A stretch of DNA of 64,000 nt from Neokomagataea tanensis (GTDB lineage: Bacteria > Pseudomonadota > Alphaproteobacteria > Acetobacterales > Acetobacteraceae). Under the pieces are notes generated by a model that saw only the letters and a list, made by a program, of their open reading frames with translations, had not been told where the DNA came from and did no database searches. The stretch covers positions 529,501 through 593,500 of the forward strand of contig NZ_CP032485.1 in the NCBI RefSeq assembly GCF_006542335.1. Direction: 5' to 3'. The translations under genes and the position numbers were made by a program. This document shows, one piece after another, positions 8,995 through 17,153 of this stretch (the first letter of the stretch is position 1; each line of letters begins with the position of its first letter).

Positions 8995-9405
8995 ATGGAA
9001 AATGCACCGCGTTTTTCCGAAACAACACAAGACGTTACCGTCACCGTAAGAATATTTTGGCTGGATGATCAGTCCCAGCCGGAAGATCACCGCTATGCTT
9101 GGGCCTACCATATCAGCATAGAAAGTACGCGCGGAGACACGGTGCAACTCGTTTCCCGCAGTTGGGAAATCGTAGACGCCCTCGGTCGTACTGAGCATGT
9201 CCATGGAGACGGCGTCGTCGGTGAACAGCCCTTCATTTCACGTACCGAGCCTTATATTTACACGTCTGGCGCCATGCTCACGACGCCAAGCGGATTCATG
9301 CGTGGTGTCTACCACATGGTTGAACCCAGCACCGGCAAACGCTTTGACGTGAATATTCCAGTCTTCAGCCTGGATAGCCCACACCAATACGGCCTCATTC
9401 ATTAA
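8995..9405 (+). CDS. apaG: ApaG domain protein
   Basis: A 136-residue protein that is almost entirely a single ApaG domain (immunoglobulin-like beta sandwich), a family linked in enterobacteria to cobalt/magnesium efflux phenotypes but of unknown biochemical activity. Characteristic blocks: YAWAYHISIES, VQLVSRSWEIVDA, GDGVVGEQPFI and YTSGAMLTTPSGFMRGVYHM. The start ATG 8995 has only a weak GAGG very close to it, so translation may be inefficient. The next gene starts four bases after the stop, suggesting coupling. Confidence 0.93.
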   Translation: MENAPRFSETTQDVTVTVRIFWLDDQSQPEDHRYAWAYHISIESTRGDTVQLVSRSWEIVDALGRTEHVHGDGVVGEQPFISRTEPYIYTSGAMLTTPSGFMRGVYHMVEPSTGKRFDVNIPVFSLDSPHQYGLIH

Positions 9406-9408
9406 ACC

Positions 9409-9963
9409 ATGTCCCTGCGCGCCATCACCGAATTTTCATACCGGTTGCAAGCTATGACCAGCGATAAAAACCTATTTGTTTTTTACCTCGGCGGAGAAGC
9501 ACCCAAAGCGAACATTGAAGTTCACGACGTGCAATTTGCCATAGCCAAAAACGCAAAAGACGCATACCCGCCTTTGATCGAACGCTGGTTCGGCACGCGC
9601 GCATCATTGCACATTGATGCGTATGGCGTGCTGAAATGGGCCGATGGCTATGCAATTTCCGTTCGTCCCACGCCGTCGGCATCAAAACAAAAACTCTATT
9701 TCATCAACATGGGTGGATATCTTCCCGGCGCTTTAACGGAAGAGCACGCTTTTACCTTCCTCGTCGCCGCCTCTCCTGAAGTTGCCAAAGCCCGTGCCCG
9801 GAAGATGCTGCTCACTGGGCACGACCATCAGCACCGCGACAATCTAATGGAAGTAGATGATTGCGTTTTACTCGACACAATCGATGGACATTTCATACAC
9901 TTAGAGCCGAGCAGCGATGGAACCCCGATAAAAGCCGAGTGGCAGGGCTACCAACCCATATAA
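9409..9963 (+). CDS. DUF1543 domain-containing protein
   Basis: A 184-residue protein of the DUF1543 family, function unknown. The family core starts at about residue 20 with LFVFYLGGEAPKANIEVHDVQF and includes KLYFINMGGYLPG and LHQ-like HDHQHRDN segments; it may carry two related half-domains. An internal ATG at 9454 (MTSDKNLF) matches the usual family start better, but the ATG at 9409 lies four bases after apaG and would allow translational coupling, so the true start is uncertain. It is convergent with the cupin gene, and no strong terminator lies in the 57 bases between. Confidence 0.8.
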   Translation: MSLRAITEFSYRLQAMTSDKNLFVFYLGGEAPKANIEVHDVQFAIAKNAKDAYPPLIERWFGTRASLHIDAYGVLKWADGYAISVRPTPSASKQKLYFINMGGYLPGALTEEHAFTFLVAASPEVAKARARKMLLTGHDHQHRDNLMEVDDCVLLDTIDGHFIHLEPSSDGTPIKAEWQGYQPI

Positions 9964-10020
9964 CGCCCAAAACACGGCAAACCCGTGATTGCCTTACAGT
10001 CCAAGCCGCCTTCGGCACGC

Positions 10021-10473
10021 CTAGTACTCGTTTTTTTCACCTGCCAAGGGAATCGAGGTGGGTCTGCCGGGCGTTCCGGCATAAGTTAGTAACAATACGG
10101 TCGGTTCATCCCCGGCAACACCCCTGTGAGGATCATTTTCGCTCTCGGCAAAGGCCTCGCCTTTGTGGAACGTTTTTGTCTTTCCGCTTGCTTTATCTTC
10201 GATCGTGAGAGTGCCTTCCAGCACATAGCCTGCGTTCGGCACGGGGTGCTCATGCCATGGTAGAGCTGCGTGGGGAGCAATCGTAATCTTGAGCACTGTC
10301 AGTTGCGGCTTACCTTGCGGATAGGATGTGTAAGCGTCGCCATTCCAAGCATGATCCGCTTGCAGCAGTTTTTCTGCATGCGCTGTCTGCCCTGCATGAT
10401 CATCAGCTGACGCGCTCGACATCGTGCAAAGTGATCCGAAAACCAGCCCCAAAAAGTATCGCTGCTTTCTCAT
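10021..10473 (-). CDS. Exported single-domain cupin protein
   Basis: A 150-residue periplasmic cupin. The start at 10473 (MRKQRYFLGL) gives a proper signal peptide cleaved near SSASA and has AAGG upstream; in-frame starts at 10482 and 10545 are less likely. The cupin beta barrel shows the metal-binding pattern HEHPVPNAGYVLEG (two His and a following Glu-like position) and a second motif around NDPHRGVAGDEP. Such small exported cupins are usually metal-binding proteins of unknown substrate. No partner gene is apparent. Confidence 0.82.
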   Translation of the reverse strand: MRKQRYFLGLVFGSLCTMSSASADDHAGQTAHAEKLLQADHAWNGDAYTSYPQGKPQLTVLKITIAPHAALPWHEHPVPNAGYVLEGTLTIEDKASGKTKTFHKGEAFAESENDPHRGVAGDEPTVLLLTYAGTPGRPTSIPLAGEKNEY

Positions 10474-10631
10474 ACAACTCATCCTTCGTTCCACATTCCT
10501 TGCCAAAACTAAAAAACGCTGAATAGTCGCATCAGTTTGCTTCATTTCCCCTCTTCGTCAGGTCACATACACGCGCAAAACATCTCTCCCTCCCCTTGAC
10601 GAGGCGTGAAGGGCAGACCATTCCTCCTCCC

Positions 10632-11798
10632 ATGCGTATTGCTGCCCTTCTCCTCGCTGCCGGCCGTGGTCGGCGCTTCGTCGAATCTGCACCACAAGCT
10701 GACGGTGCCAGCAAACAGTTCCGGTTGCTCCACGGAAAGCCAGTCATCCGTCGTGCAGCTGAAGCATTGCTCCCTCACGTCCATATTCTCCTGCCCGTGG
10801 GTGATGACCCATTACTGGCAGAAAGCCTAGCCGGCCTAGATGTTCTCACTCCCGTTGCTGGTGGCGCAGAAAGACACGACAGCGTCCGTAACGGGCTGGA
10901 GGCATTAGCAGCCCTACCCGAACCTCCTGATCTTGTTTTGGTGCATGACGGTGCGCGCCCTTGCGTCCCTGCTTCAGTTGTTCAGGGTGTCATTGAGGCG
11001 CTGAAAACCCATGCAGGCGCTATTCCGGCCATCGTTGTAAGCGATACGCTCAAAAAAGTGTCCGGCAACATCATTACCGGGACCGTCCCGCGCGATGGAG
11101 TTTTTCGGGCGCAAACACCTCAGGGCTTTCGTTTTACAGAGTTTCTTACTCTACATCGCACGCATCCTGATGCACGCACGGACGATGCTGCACTTCTCGA
11201 GCAAGGCGGACACCACGTCGCCATTGTTCCTGGTTCCGAGAATAATATTAAACTAACCGTTGCGGAGGATATGATGCGCCTAGAAGGAATAATTGCAGGG
11301 AATATGTTGCCCCGCGTCGGCCTTGGCTATGACGTTCACGCTTTTGCCGATGATCGTAAGCTGATCCTTTGCGGAATCGAAATTCCACATACGCGTGGTC
11401 TCGCTGGCCACTCCGATGCCGATGTTGGTATCCATACACTTTGCGATGCCATCTATGGTGCCCTGAATGAAGGCGATATTGGGCGCCATTTTCCACCAAG
11501 TGAAGCCGAGTGGAAAAACATGGACTCAGCGCGCTTCCTGATCCATGCAGGTGAACGCATTCGCGCGCGCGGGGGCTTTCTCGTGAATGCCGATATTACT
11601 CTCATCTGCGAACGCCCTAAAATCGGCCCTCATGCTTTGGCTATGCAAGAAAGACTGGCAGAACTCCTAAAAGTCAGCGCCAGCCGTATCTCTGTCAAAG
11701 CTACGACCTCAGAGCGCCTCGGCTTTACTGGCCGTGAAGAAGGCATTGCTGCAACGGCAACCGTCAGCATCATGGTGCCGGATTCCGGCGAAGTGTGA
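10632..11798 (+). CDS. ispDF: Bifunctional IspD/IspF isoprenoid enzyme
   Basis: Carries out two non-consecutive steps of the MEP isoprenoid pathway: CTP-dependent cytidylylation of methylerythritol phosphate (IspD) and cyclisation to MEcPP (IspF). The 388-residue fusion starts at 10632 (MRIAALLLAAGRGRRF, the nucleotide-binding loop). IspD spans about 1-222, with VLVHDGARPCV and RAQTPQGFR. IspF spans about 224-388, with zinc ligands in GYDVHAF and GHSDADV, and the TTSERLGFTGREEG signature. Fused IspDF enzymes are well known in Alpha- and Epsilonproteobacteria. No clear ribosome binding site is seen next to the ATG; an upstream TTG at 10596 is possible. Confidence 0.95.
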   Translation: MRIAALLLAAGRGRRFVESAPQADGASKQFRLLHGKPVIRRAAEALLPHVHILLPVGDDPLLAESLAGLDVLTPVAGGAERHDSVRNGLEALAALPEPPDLVLVHDGARPCVPASVVQGVIEALKTHAGAIPAIVVSDTLKKVSGNIITGTVPRDGVFRAQTPQGFRFTEFLTLHRTHPDARTDDAALLEQGGHHVAIVPGSENNIKLTVAEDMMRLEGIIAGNMLPRVGLGYDVHAFADDRKLILCGIEIPHTRGLAGHSDADVGIHTLCDAIYGALNEGDIGRHFPPSEAEWKNMDSARFLIHAGERIRARGGFLVNADITLICERPKIGPHALAMQERLAELLKVSASRISVKATTSERLGFTGREEGIAATATVSIMVPDSGEV

Positions 11799-11807
11799 GA
11801 TCATTTA

Positions 11808-11847
11808 TCTGGCTTAAAGGCGCCCTCCTCCGCACCTTTGAGCCAGA
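11808..11847 (+). terminator. Hairpin after ispDF
   Basis: TCTGGCTTAAAGG (11808-11820) pairs with CCTTTGAGCCAGA (11835-11847), a 13-bp stem with one wobble and a 14-base loop. It lies ten bases after the ispDF stop. A T-run is lacking, so termination is likely but not classical. Confidence 0.65.
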
Positions 11848-11930
11848 CCACTCCGTCATATTTAAATTTTACAAGTACAGTTTTATCAATTCTTTCGAAC
11901 CATAAGCACCACGCTTCATATAAAATTAAT

Positions 11931-11963
11931 AAAACTCCATAATAATATTATTTTTGGAGTTTT
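11931..11963 (+). promoter_or_regulatory. Leader hairpin that contains the chemoreceptor ribosome binding site
   Basis: AAAACTCCA (11931-11939) pairs exactly with TGGAGTTTT (11955-11963), and the loop itself holds the palindrome AATAATATTATT. The only Shine-Dalgarno-like GGAG before the chemoreceptor start (11956-11959) is in the 3' strand of this stem. The structure could make translation temperature- or factor-dependent. The spacing from GGAG to ATG is 12 bases, slightly long. Confidence 0.5.
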
Positions 11964-11971
11964 AATTTGTC

Positions 11972-14188
11972 ATGACAAAACATATTAAGTCATCAATTTC
12001 TAAAAAAATACTGACTATAACTTTATCTTCTTTAATATTCGTACAAATATTTGCGACAATTATTTCAAGTTCATATATAGTTAAAAATACCCGTCAAAAT
12101 ATGGAGCAGGAAGCACTACTCAAAGTAGATGGACTCTCAACTTCAATACGTAATGAAATTACTTACCGGGACAACATTATAAGATCTATCAAAGCATCCA
12201 TAGAAAATAGCTCGCAAAATAATTCTCTTACGCGAAAGGAAATACTCGACCTTTTAATGTTAAATATGTCTGCATATAAAAAACTATATGCTGTTGATTT
12301 TAAAGAAATACCTCATGGATTACCTAATTTAAAAGACGGTGAAAGTAATTTAGGCACTAATTTGCACGGAATATTTTTACCTTATTTAGTACGAAAATCC
12401 AATGATCATATCGAGTTATACACCCCTGCCGAGCATTACGGGGACGTTTATAATAATATAATAAACACAGGTAAATCATCAGGGCTAGAGCCCTATATAG
12501 ATATAGAAACAAAAATACCTATGGTTTCCCCCACCTATCCTATTACCATAAATGGGAAACGAGTGGCCGCTGTGGGCGTTGATATACCACTAGACTGGAT
12601 ATCGGAACTTCTCAAAAAAGCAAAAATAACGGAAAATTCTTCCGTTTCATTACTATCCGATAAAAAACTATGGATTTACAACCGTAGAAATACGTCGAAT
12701 TTAGAGGCGTATAATGACCCGCACAGTTCTCTCATTGACCGATCTATACAAACACATACCTTCTCAATTGATTATGCCTATAATGATGGAAACAATATCC
12801 GCATCGCATCACCTGTAAAGCTTGATGGTTTTGATCAAGTATGGACTATAATAGTTAATATACCCAATAAGGATTTAAATTATCCTATATATAAAAATAT
12901 CGCTAAAATTATAATACCAGGGATTATACTTATAATATTATCAACCTTATTAATATTTAAAATACTCAAGAACTCTCTTAAAGAGCCCCTCGATCATATT
13001 TTGGATTCAGTTTCCACCTTAGAAAAAGGAGACTACACGCGCATAACCGCTGACCTTAACCGCACTGATGAAATAGGCGCTATTTCGCGCGGTCTGGAAA
13101 ACTTTCGTACATCGCTCTTACAAGCCGAAAAGAATAACACCCTACAAGTACTTGAGCGCGAACAAGCAGCACAGGAACGAAAGCGCGTTTCCCAACAAAA
13201 AGAACGTGAGGAAATTGAACGCCTAAATGTCTCCGAAGCCATACGTAAAGGGCTTTCCGCTCTAGCTGAGGGGAATATGGCATACCGTATTGCAGATGAA
13301 TTCCCAGAACACTTTGCCGTTATGAAAACCGACTTTAACGCTGCCTGCACACAACTTCAAAAAACTATTGCGGCTGTTCAAAGCGGTGTTGTCGCTATCG
13401 GGGCAGGTGCCAAACAAATTACCACCTCCTCCTCTGACATGGCACGGAGAACGGAACAACAAGCTGCAAATATCGAAGAGTCTTCAGTCGCTCTTAACCG
13501 CGTTGTAGACATGGTGCGCGAGTCCTCAAACAATGCAGCCCAAGCTGCCTGCGTCACGGACGCAGCACGAAAGCGGGCAGAAGCATCAAGGGAAATTGTC
13601 CAGTCAGCCGTGAATGCCATGGGCGAAATTGAAGCCCGCTTTGTCGAAATCAATCAAGTCATTGGATTGATCGACGACATTGCCTTCCAAACCAATCTGC
13701 TCGCGCTGAATGCGGGCATTGAAGCTGCACGTGCGGGAGAGGCCGGACGTGGCTTTTCTGTTGTTGCTACCGAAATACGCAATTTAGCTCTTCGATCAAC
13801 CGAGGGTGCCCGCAATGTAAAAAGCCTTGTCTCTAACTCGGCTAATTTTGTTACGGATGGAGTAAACCTTGTCGATCGTACTGGTGATGCACTCGGAGCA
13901 ATTTTTCAACAGATGAACGATATTGACCACCTCGTGTCATCGATTGCTCAAGCAGCAAACGCACAATCTATAACATTGGAAGAAATAAATAGCGCCGTAC
14001 AGGAAATGACGACGACCACTCAGCAAAACGCAGCCTTAGTTGAAGAAAATACCATGGCCATATCCTCCCTTAACCAGGAAGCTGTCGGCTTGGGTGAGCA
14101 AACATCGTTTTTCCGTGTTCGCCCTCATACCGAGAGGCATAAAAGCTCTGCACATAAAACAGCCCACGAAGACTGTATTATTTGGTGA
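11972..14188 (+). CDS. Methyl-accepting chemotaxis protein with AT-rich dCache-like sensor
   Basis: A 738-residue transmembrane chemoreceptor. TM1 is about residues 13-37; an approximately 270-residue periplasmic region (PMVSPTYPI and VAAVGVDIPLDWI resemble dCache domains) is followed by TM2 (about 311-334), HAMP (about 333-380), a second HAMP-like coiled segment (EGNMAYRIADEFPEHF), and the MA signalling domain (about 470-710) with hairpin tip DIAFQTNLLALNAGIEAARA. There is no CheR-docking pentapeptide at the C terminus. The first 1,050 bases are strikingly AT-rich, whereas the signalling half matches the neighbours, suggesting a recombined sensor. No other chemotaxis genes are nearby. The ligand is unknown. 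Confidence 0.92.
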   Translation: MTKHIKSSISKKILTITLSSLIFVQIFATIISSSYIVKNTRQNMEQEALLKVDGLSTSIRNEITYRDNIIRSIKASIENSSQNNSLTRKEILDLLMLNMSAYKKLYAVDFKEIPHGLPNLKDGESNLGTNLHGIFLPYLVRKSNDHIELYTPAEHYGDVYNNIINTGKSSGLEPYIDIETKIPMVSPTYPITINGKRVAAVGVDIPLDWISELLKKAKITENSSVSLLSDKKLWIYNRRNTSNLEAYNDPHSSLIDRSIQTHTFSIDYAYNDGNNIRIASPVKLDGFDQVWTIIVNIPNKDLNYPIYKNIAKIIIPGIILIILSTLLIFKILKNSLKEPLDHILDSVSTLEKGDYTRITADLNRTDEIGAISRGLENFRTSLLQAEKNNTLQVLEREQAAQERKRVSQQKEREEIERLNVSEAIRKGLSALAEGNMAYRIADEFPEHFAVMKTDFNAACTQLQKTIAAVQSGVVAIGAGAKQITTSSSDMARRTEQQAANIEESSVALNRVVDMVRESSNNAAQAACVTDAARKRAEASREIVQSAVNAMGEIEARFVEINQVIGLIDDIAFQTNLLALNAGIEAARAGEAGRGFSVVATEIRNLALRSTEGARNVKSLVSNSANFVTDGVNLVDRTGDALGAIFQQMNDIDHLVSSIAQAANAQSITLEEINSAVQEMTTTTQQNAALVEENTMAISSLNQEAVGLGEQTSFFRVRPHTERHKSSAHKTAHEDCIIW

Positions 14189-14194
14189 AATTTT

Positions 14195-14231
14195 GGATAT
14201 TCCAGCAAAGATAAAGCCTGCTGGAATATCC
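14195..14231. terminator. Bidirectional terminator, chemoreceptor / hydrolase
   Basis: GGATATTCCAGCA (14195-14207) and TGCTGGAATATCC (14219-14231) form a perfect 13-bp stem with an 11-base loop between two convergent genes. A short T-run (ATTTT) precedes it on the plus strand, giving an A/T-flanked element able to serve both directions. Confidence 0.75.
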
Positions 14232-14248
14232 CTCGATTACGAGCATTC

Positions 14249-15085
14249 CTACGAAGAAATGAATGCCAGTATGTCTTCGTTAATTACGTCTGCATTAACG
14301 GTATGCATTCCGTGCGAATAGCCGGGGTAGATTTTCAGCGTGCTATCTTTCAGAATTTCGTCCTGTAGAATAGCCGCATTTTCGTACGGAACTACCTGGT
14401 CATCATCTCCCTGAAGGACGAGGACAGGTACGGTGAGCGCCTTTAAATCATCGGTCTGGTCCGTCTCCGAAAAGGCTTTGATCCCCTCATAGTGGGCCAA
14501 AGCGCTTCCCATCATACCTTGGCGCCACCAATTATGAATTGTGCCATGAGCAATTTTGGCGCCTTCCCGGTTTGCCCCGTAAAAAGGCCCCGAGGGTACA
14601 TCCTGGAAAAACTGCGCTCTGTTTTGTGCTAGCGCGGACCGAAAACCGTCAAATACATCAAGCGGCACACCTTTCGGGCTTCGCTCAGCCTTGAGCATAA
14701 GCGGGGGCACAGCACTCAACAACACAGCTTTAGCAACACGGCCTTGAGGCTGCCCGTACCGAGCTACATATCGCGCAACCTCTCCGCCACCTGTCGAGTG
14801 TCCAATATGGACCGCGTTTTTCAGGTCGAGATGCTCTACCACAGCCGCAGCATCGGCCGCATAATGGTCCATGTCGTGCCCTTCGCTCACCTGCTCAGAG
14901 CGACCATGGCCCCGCCGATCATGCGCCACGACACGAAAACCTTTGCCCAGAAAAAACAACATCTGGGCATCCCAGTCATCCGCAGAAAGCGGCCAACCAT
15001 GATGAAAGACAATTGGCTGGGCCTCTTTCGGCCCCCAGTCTTTGTAAAAAATTTCTACGCCGTCGGATGTTGTGACAAATGGCAT
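14249..15085 (-). CDS. Alpha/beta hydrolase (arylesterase / non-haem chloroperoxidase-like)
   Basis: A 278-residue soluble alpha/beta hydrolase of the cofactor-free haloperoxidase / arylesterase group. The start at 15085 (MPFVTTSDGVEIFYKDWG) is the usual family N terminus; a GTG at 15115 would add ten residues. The oxyanion-hole motif HHGWPLSADDWD, nucleophile elbow GHSTGGGE (Ser), acid in LQGDDDQVVP (Asp) and the catalytic His in GYSHGMH are all present. The nucleophile elbow is GHSTGG as in the arylesterase/perhydrolase branch. The real substrate is unknown. It is downstream of an aldehyde dehydrogenase on the same strand but separated by a strong terminator. Confidence 0.9.
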   Translation of the reverse strand: MPFVTTSDGVEIFYKDWGPKEAQPIVFHHGWPLSADDWDAQMLFFLGKGFRVVAHDRRGHGRSEQVSEGHDMDHYAADAAAVVEHLDLKNAVHIGHSTGGGEVARYVARYGQPQGRVAKAVLLSAVPPLMLKAERSPKGVPLDVFDGFRSALAQNRAQFFQDVPSGPFYGANREGAKIAHGTIHNWWRQGMMGSALAHYEGIKAFSETDQTDDLKALTVPVLVLQGDDDQVVPYENAAILQDEILKDSTLKIYPGYSHGMHTVNADVINEDILAFISS

Positions 15086-15237
15086 GGCCTGTCTCTTTTC
15101 CGTTTCGGAATTCACTACAAGGCAAAAGATAATCCGGACGATTATCTGATCTTACATTGGGTGCATCATATATTTTTACCAGTGTGCATCCCCACCTAGC
15201 CGCAACAAAACGCTTTTCTTAATCAAACACTAAAAAA

Positions 15238-15263
15238 GCCCCAGTATATTATGATACTGGGGC
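15238..15263 (-). terminator. Intrinsic terminator of aldehyde dehydrogenase gene
   Basis: On the minus strand GCCCCAGTAT pairs with ATACTGGGGC around a six-base loop and is followed by TTTTTTA. This is a textbook rho-independent terminator 28 bases after the dehydrogenase stop. Confidence 0.92.
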
Positions 15264-15290
15264 CCGAATTACGCTGCAGCAGCGCCAATT

Positions 15291-16682
15291 TTAGAATGGT
15301 GCATCAATATCAACCACATCAATCAATTTGTGATTTACAAACTCTTTAATACCCAAACCGATCAATTCACGTCCAAAGCCAGAGCGGTTTACCCCACCAA
15401 AAGGTAGATCCGCTTTCACCATCGTAGGGTGGTTTACAAAGACCATACCCGTGTTGATCTGTTCAGCAACTTTAGAGCCGCGGGCCTCATCTTTAGTGAA
15501 AACCGAGCCCCCCAAGCCAAAAGGTGAGTCGTTTGCAACGCGGATAGCCTCAGCTTCGTCCTTCACGCGGTAAAGCTGCGTTACCGGGCCGAAAAACTCC
15601 CAGTGGCGCGCTTTATTATCGCTGTGCAAACCGGTCATCAGCAGAGGTTGGAAGAATGCCCCTTTCTCAGGAACAGCCGCTCCAATTACTTCAACTTGGG
15701 CACCTTCTGCTTTGGCATCCTCAACCTGCTTGGCTAAGTCATCCGCAGCCTTTTGCGAAGACAACGGCGCAAGCGTCGTGGCCGGATCCATCGGGTCCCC
15801 CGCCTTCAGCTTTGCAACCTCAGCTTTATAAACCTCAAGGAAGCGGTCGTAGACGGCATCAACGACGATCAAGCGTTTAGAAGAAACGCAAACCTGACCC
15901 GCATTCCAGTGACGCCCAAACGCAGCCCATTTTGCGGCTTTTTCAACATCTGCATCTTCGAGCACGACGAAGGCATCAGCCCCGCCCAACTCCAGCGTTG
16001 CTTTCTTGAGTGCTTTGCCAGCGATCCCCGCCACGATTGAACCCGCCGTTTCAGAACCGGTAAGCGCGACGCCACAGACGCGCGGGTCTTCCAAGATTAC
16101 AGCCGTATGGTGACGGGCCGCAAAAATGTTCTGGAAAGCCCCTTTAGGAAGACCAGCTTCAAGCATCAACTCTTCTGAAATCGCCGCACATTGCGGGACA
16201 TTACCAGCGTGCTTCAGGAGCACTGTATTACCGGCTGAGAGCTGTGGAGCGATGATGCGTGCGACTTGGTAGAAAGGGAAGTTCCACGGTTCAACGGCAA
16301 ACACAATGCCTTGCGGCTGATGGACCAATTTGGCTTTGCCTTCCGCGGACTTAGCTACCGGGAGGTCTTCAGGCTTCAACAGAGCTTCAGCGTGCTGTGC
16401 GTAGTAGTCAAAGATGTCTGCTGACAACTCGACTTCCAGCTTCGCCTCTGTAAAAAGCTTGCCCATCTCCAGCGTTGCGAGGCGCGCATATTTATCGATA
16501 TCACGGCGCAGGATGGACGCTGCTGACGCCATGATTTTTGCGCGTTCTGCGAAAGATACTTCGCGCCATTGCACAAAGGCTGCATGGGCGTCGTCTAGTG
16601 CCTTATGTACCTCTGCATCTGTTGCTTCTGGGAATGTTTTGAGCGTCTCAGCAGTGTAGGGATTGATCGTTGCGTAAGCCAT
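15291..16682 (-). CDS. NAD(P)-dependent aldehyde dehydrogenase, succinate-semialdehyde type
   Basis: Oxidises an aldehyde, most likely succinate semialdehyde, to the acid in the cytoplasm. The 463-residue protein has family length and an ideal AAAGGAG before the ATG. Catalytic features: VEPWNFPFYQ, Asn in the same motif, the Rossmann loop TGSETAGSIVA, the general base Glu in TLELGGADAFVV and the nucleophilic Cys in NAGQVCVSSKR. It resembles the Sad/YneI branch of succinate-semialdehyde dehydrogenases, which bypass 2-oxoglutarate dehydrogenase in acetic acid bacteria; substrate assignment is by resemblance. Its promoter lies in 16683-16830. Confidence 0.9.
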   Translation of the reverse strand: MAYATINPYTAETLKTFPEATDAEVHKALDDAHAAFVQWREVSFAERAKIMASAASILRRDIDKYARLATLEMGKLFTEAKLEVELSADIFDYYAQHAEALLKPEDLPVAKSAEGKAKLVHQPQGIVFAVEPWNFPFYQVARIIAPQLSAGNTVLLKHAGNVPQCAAISEELMLEAGLPKGAFQNIFAARHHTAVILEDPRVCGVALTGSETAGSIVAGIAGKALKKATLELGGADAFVVLEDADVEKAAKWAAFGRHWNAGQVCVSSKRLIVVDAVYDRFLEVYKAEVAKLKAGDPMDPATTLAPLSSQKAADDLAKQVEDAKAEGAQVEVIGAAVPEKGAFFQPLLMTGLHSDNKARHWEFFGPVTQLYRVKDEAEAIRVANDSPFGLGGSVFTKDEARGSKVAEQINTGMVFVNHPTMVKADLPFGGVNRSGFGRELIGLGIKEFVNHKLIDVVDIDAPF

Positions 16683-17153
16683 CGAAAGCTCCTTTGCTCA
16701 TCAGCGGAACCTACTTCACCCCGGCTTAGGCCGATCGGCTTTCGGTTCTTTTCTAAGTAAACGCCATTTAAGCAAATTGGTTAAGAGGCTCAGAGTTCAA
16801 GTTGTCTTGTACGATCAATCCCGAAAAATTTACCCGTGCAAAGCACAGACTACGACGATCAGGGGCGTAGCAGCCAGTATCGCCCATGCACCGAGTGACC
16901 CAAAACGCACTGCACGCGCACGAAACCGCTTCAAAGATTTGCATGTTGCATCAGACATTTAAGTCTAACCTTTTTCTAACTTGATGACTCGGCATCTCTG
17001 CTTCGTCAGAATGAGATGATATGGCGGCTTAGCTCTCTCGGAAGCCAGTCACTAATCATCTCGAATTGTCACGTTGCGGGTGCTTTGGCAGGAGAATATG
17101 GCGGTAAGATGAAGTTTTTACGACACGTCATCCTACCACTGCGTAAAGCGCTG
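16683..17153. other. Gene-poor stretch between ALDH and ATP12 genes
   Basis: About 470 bases with no large gene. It holds the aldehyde dehydrogenase promoter region, a possible 42-residue membrane peptide gene (16830-16958, minus) and the 3' flank of the ATP12 gene. A plus-strand open frame (16777-16962) opposite the small gene looks like its shadow. I see no RNA gene or strong hairpin here. Confidence 0.4.
16830..16958 (-). CDS. Possible 42-residue single-pass membrane peptide
   Basis: An ATG at 16958 opens a 42-codon frame with a basic N terminus (MSDATCKSLKRFRARAVRF) followed by one hydrophobic span (GAWAILAATPLIVVVCAL) and a short end HG. A basic cytoplasmic head and one transmembrane helix is a common layout for small bacterial membrane proteins. 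AAAAAGG lies 11 bases upstream, slightly distant. There is no known family that I can name. The frame could be chance; conservation across relatives would decide. Confidence 0.35.
   Translation of the reverse strand: MSDATCKSLKRFRARAVRFGSLGAWAILAATPLIVVVCALHG

Noticed and set aside
11860..13080. AT-rich island as prophage or insertion sequence
   Set aside because: No transposase, integrase or terminal repeats; the frame is a single intact chemoreceptor.
16777..16962. 61-codon plus-strand frame in the ALDH/ATP12 gap
   Set aside because: No ribosome binding site and no sensible composition; it is opposite a better small membrane frame.
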